From CAZTII01 sp964613305 (GTDB lineage Bacteria; Bacillota_I; Bacilli_A; Erysipelotrichales; Erysipelotrichaceae): 9,432 nucleotides of DNA. The first letter of the stretch is position 1, and each line of letters starts with the position of its first letter. The stretch covers positions 1 to 9,432 of the forward strand of contig CAZTII010000065.1 in NCBI GenBank assembly GCA_964613305.1, read 5' to 3'. This document shows, one piece after another, positions 7,236-9,432 of the stretch. The notes under the pieces were generated by a model. It had not been told where the DNA came from, searched no databases, and was given only the letters and a program-made list of their open reading frames with translations. The translations under genes and the position numbers were made by a program.

Positions 7236-9071
7236 ATGGCAGTTAAGGCAAAAAAAGGTAACAATAAGAAAAGACCAAGTAATCGTAACCAAAAGACATT
7301 TGTTCCGAAGAAGGGAAATGTTGTTACTGAAATTAAGTACACGGAAGGAATTACGGTAGGTGAATTAGCGGAAAAGTGTAATCGCAATGCCAGTGATATT
7401 ATTAAACTACTATTTATGTTATCGAAGATGGTAACGATCAATAGTTCTCTTGATGATGAAACAGTTCAATTAGTATGTTTGGAATTTCAAATTGAGTGTA
7501 GTAAAGAACTGATTGTTGATGAAGATAGTTTAGAAGATTTAATCGAAGATGATATTGAATCATTACGTGAGCGTCCAGCGATTGTTACTATCATGGGACA
7601 TGTTGACCATGGTAAAACAACATTATTGGACTCGATTCGTAAGACAAGAGTTGTTGATGGTGAAGCTGGTGGTATTACGCAAAACATTGGTGCTTATCAA
7701 GTAGTCATCAATGGCAAAAAACTAACGTTTTTAGATACTCCGGGTCATGAGGCATTTACTGCAATGCGTGCTCGTGGTGCGAAAGTAACGGATGTGGCTA
7801 TTATTGTGGTTGCTTCTGATGATGGGGTTATGCCACAAACAAAAGAAGCAATTGACCATGCAAAGGCAGCTGATGTTCCTATTATTGTCGCAATCAATAA
7901 AATGGATAAGCCAGGAGCAAATCCAGACCGTATTAAAAATGAAATGAGCGATTTAGGACTTGTAACGGAAGAGTGGGGAGGCGATACAATTTTTGTTGAG
8001 TGTAGCGCTAAAACTGGAGCGGGAATTCACGATATTTTAGAAACGATTTTAGTTGTTTCCGAAGTGAGAAATTTTGTCGCAAATCCAAAACGTTTGGCTT
8101 CAGGAACAGTAATTGAAGCAAAACTTGATCGAGGACGAGGACCAGTAACGACGTTACTTGTTCAAAATGGTACGCTTAAAACAGGTGATCCAATTGTTGT
8201 TGGTGCATGTTTTGGCCGTGTTCGAAAAATGGTGGATGATCGCGGTCGTGAAATAAAAGAAGCACTTCCATCGATGCCAGTAGAAGTAATCGGTTTAAAT
8301 GATGTTCCAGTAGCTGGCGATATCTTTAAAGCGTTTGCGAATGAAAAGGCAGCTCGTGCTATTGCTGAGCGCCGTAGCCAAGCAAAGATTGAACAAGAAA
8401 GAAAATCAACGTCAGCAATGACACTTGATGATTTAGCTGCTCATATTCAAGCTGGTGATGTCAAGGAAATCCCTTTAATTGTTAAAGCGGACTTACAAGG
8501 TTCAGCAGAGGCAGTCAAAGCATCGCTTGAAAGAATTGATGTGGAAGGCGTTAAAGTTAACGTTATTCGCTCTACGGCAGGAGCTATTAGTGAATCAGAT
8601 GTTATGTTAGCGAGTGCTTCAAAAGCGATTATTTATGGTTTTAACGTTCGTCCTGATGCGAATGTTCGTCGTAAAGCGCTTGAAGAAGGCGTAGAAATCC
8701 GTCTTCATAACATTATTTATAAAGCATTAGAAGAAATGGAAGCAGTCATGAAAGGTATGCTTGCCCCTATATTTGAAGAAGTTGTGGTTGGTCAAGCTGA
8801 AGTTCGTCAAACCTTTAAAGTATCCAAGGTTGGCACGATTGCTGGATGTATGGTTACTGATGGTAAATTGATTCGTGAATGTGGTGTTCGTGTTATTCGT
8901 GATGGTGTTGTTGTCTATGAAGGCAAACTTGGTTCTTTAAAACGATTCCAAAATGAAGCAAAAGAAGTATCACAAGGATATGAATGTGGATTAACAGTTG
9001 AAAACTTCAATGATTTAAAAGAAGGTGATATCATTGAAGGATTCCAAGAGAAAGAAGTTAAACCGGTATAG
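7236..9071 (+). CDS. infB: translation initiation factor IF-2
   Basis: IF-2 is the GTPase that brings fMet-tRNA to the 30S subunit and promotes 50S joining. The protein has 611 residues, shorter than B. subtilis (716) or E. coli (890); the difference lies in the N-terminal extension. A Lys-rich start (1-30) is followed by one IF2_N module (about 36-88) and the G domain: GHVDHGKT at 121-128 (P-loop), DTPGH at 167-171 with catalytic His171, NKMD at 221-224 and SAK at 257-259. Domain II, the linker helix, domain III and the C-terminal fMet-tRNA-binding domain (about 510-611) follow. The end shows the conserved pattern GYECGLTVENFNDLKEGDIIE. All GTPase motifs are intact. rbfA follows after 2 nt. 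Confidence 0.97.
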   Translation: MAVKAKKGNNKKRPSNRNQKTFVPKKGNVVTEIKYTEGITVGELAEKCNRNASDIIKLLFMLSKMVTINSSLDDETVQLVCLEFQIECSKELIVDEDSLEDLIEDDIESLRERPAIVTIMGHVDHGKTTLLDSIRKTRVVDGEAGGITQNIGAYQVVINGKKLTFLDTPGHEAFTAMRARGAKVTDVAIIVVASDDGVMPQTKEAIDHAKAADVPIIVAINKMDKPGANPDRIKNEMSDLGLVTEEWGGDTIFVECSAKTGAGIHDILETILVVSEVRNFVANPKRLASGTVIEAKLDRGRGPVTTLLVQNGTLKTGDPIVVGACFGRVRKMVDDRGREIKEALPSMPVEVIGLNDVPVAGDIFKAFANEKAARAIAERRSQAKIEQERKSTSAMTLDDLAAHIQAGDVKEIPLIVKADLQGSAEAVKASLERIDVEGVKVNVIRSTAGAISESDVMLASASKAIIYGFNVRPDANVRRKALEEGVEIRLHNIIYKALEEMEAVMKGMLAPIFEEVVVGQAEVRQTFKVSKVGTIAGCMVTDGKLIRECGVRVIRDGVVVYEGKLGSLKRFQNEAKEVSQGYECGLTVENFNDLKEGDIIEGFQEKEVKPV

Positions 9072-9073
9072 TT

Positions 9074-9421
9074 ATGTCGATTAAAATGGAACGATTGAAC
9101 CAAATCGTATTAAAAGAAATTAGTGACATTGTTCAATTTTCTTTAAAGGATCCACAAATTGGCTTTATTACTATCACCGAAGTTAAAGTAACAAGCGACT
9201 ATTCTTTCGCAACGGTGTATGTTTCTTTCTTAGGAAAACAAGAAAGAAACGAAGCCGGTTTAAAAGCTTTGAATCGTTCAAAAGGATTTATTCGTAGTGA
9301 ATTGTCGAAACGATTAACGATTCGTAAAATTCCTGATTTAATTTTTAAATTGGATGAAACATTAAATCAAAGTCGTAAAATTGATTCGATTTTAATGTCC
9401 ATCAAGAAAGATGAAAAATAA
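9074..9421 (+). CDS. rbfA: 30S ribosome-binding factor RbfA
   Basis: RbfA is a KH-type protein that binds the 30S subunit near 16S helix 1 and supports late maturation, especially in the cold. At 115 residues it has the normal length. Visible family segments are KDPQIGFITITEVKVTSDYS (25-44), the KH kink region with S69-K70-G71 where many relatives have A-x-G, and GFIRSELSKRLTIRK (71-85). The start at ATG 9074 is chosen because MSIKMERLNQ aligns with the N-terminus of other RbfA proteins. No good Shine-Dalgarno precedes it, and the infB stop is only 2 nt upstream, so translation probably depends on coupling to infB. The gene is complete and the window ends 11 nt after its TAA. Confidence 0.94.
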   Translation: MSIKMERLNQIVLKEISDIVQFSLKDPQIGFITITEVKVTSDYSFATVYVSFLGKQERNEAGLKALNRSKGFIRSELSKRLTIRKIPDLIFKLDETLNQSRKIDSILMSIKKDEK

Positions 9422-9432
9422 CCGCAAATAAA

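Noticed and set aside
7028..7441. 137-codon minus-strand open frame across ylxQ and infB
   Set aside because: It is the antisense shadow of two well-recognised genes, is hydrophobic because of AT-rich codons read in reverse, and has no supporting context.
1..9432. Undescribed defence, mobile or biosynthetic system
   Set aside because: Every substantial open frame in sense orientation belongs to a known housekeeping family in conserved Firmicutes order. No transposase, integrase, CRISPR repeat or unknown gene of meaningful length is present.

Overview
The window is AT-rich, low-GC Bacillota-type DNA and carries one continuous core block of replication, transcription and translation genes, all on the + strand: polC – rimP – nusA – rnpM (ylxR) – ylxQ – infB – rbfA. 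This is the classical Firmicutes order found downstream of polC. An AT-rich genome, PolC-type polymerase, a long lineage-specific NusA tail, a short IF2 and no ylxP between infB and rbfA together suggest an Erysipelotrichia- or Mollicutes-related member of the Bacillota. That placement is an inference. TGG encodes Trp and TGA is used as a stop (end of ylxQ), so the standard bacterial code applies rather than the UGA=Trp code of mycoplasmas.

Layout. Positions 1-43 hold a possible extended -10 element and the polC ribosome binding site. Positions 44-4327 encode the replicative polymerase PolC with intact PHP, proofreading exonuclease, polymerase and clamp-binding motifs. A GAAA-capped hairpin with a T-tract closes this unit. 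The stretch 4353-4544 contains no convincing gene: there is an imperfect hairpin that could terminate minus-strand transcription, and short protein-like fragments broken by stops. At 4545-4573 there is a sigma-A-like promoter, followed at once by a perfect 8-bp hairpin (4583-4602) and then rimP. From rimP to rbfA the genes are 2-17 nt apart or overlap by 8 nt, so they read as one operon.

Function. rimP (30S maturation), nusA (elongation, pausing and termination), rnpM (RNase P modulator), ylxQ (L7Ae-family RNA-binding protein), infB (initiation factor IF2) and rbfA (30S maturation, cold adaptation) join transcript elongation, RNA processing, ribosome assembly and translation initiation. The window breaks off 11 nt after rbfA; truB often follows in relatives.

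I see no mobile element, CRISPR array, RNA gene, phage gene or novel defence-type system. The gene content is ordinary housekeeping. The observations most worth checking are the rimP leader, whose hairpin arm can pair alternatively with the rimP Shine-Dalgarno, the roughly 170-residue charged C-terminal tail of NusA, and the in-frame arrangement of ylxQ and infB separated by a single TGA.
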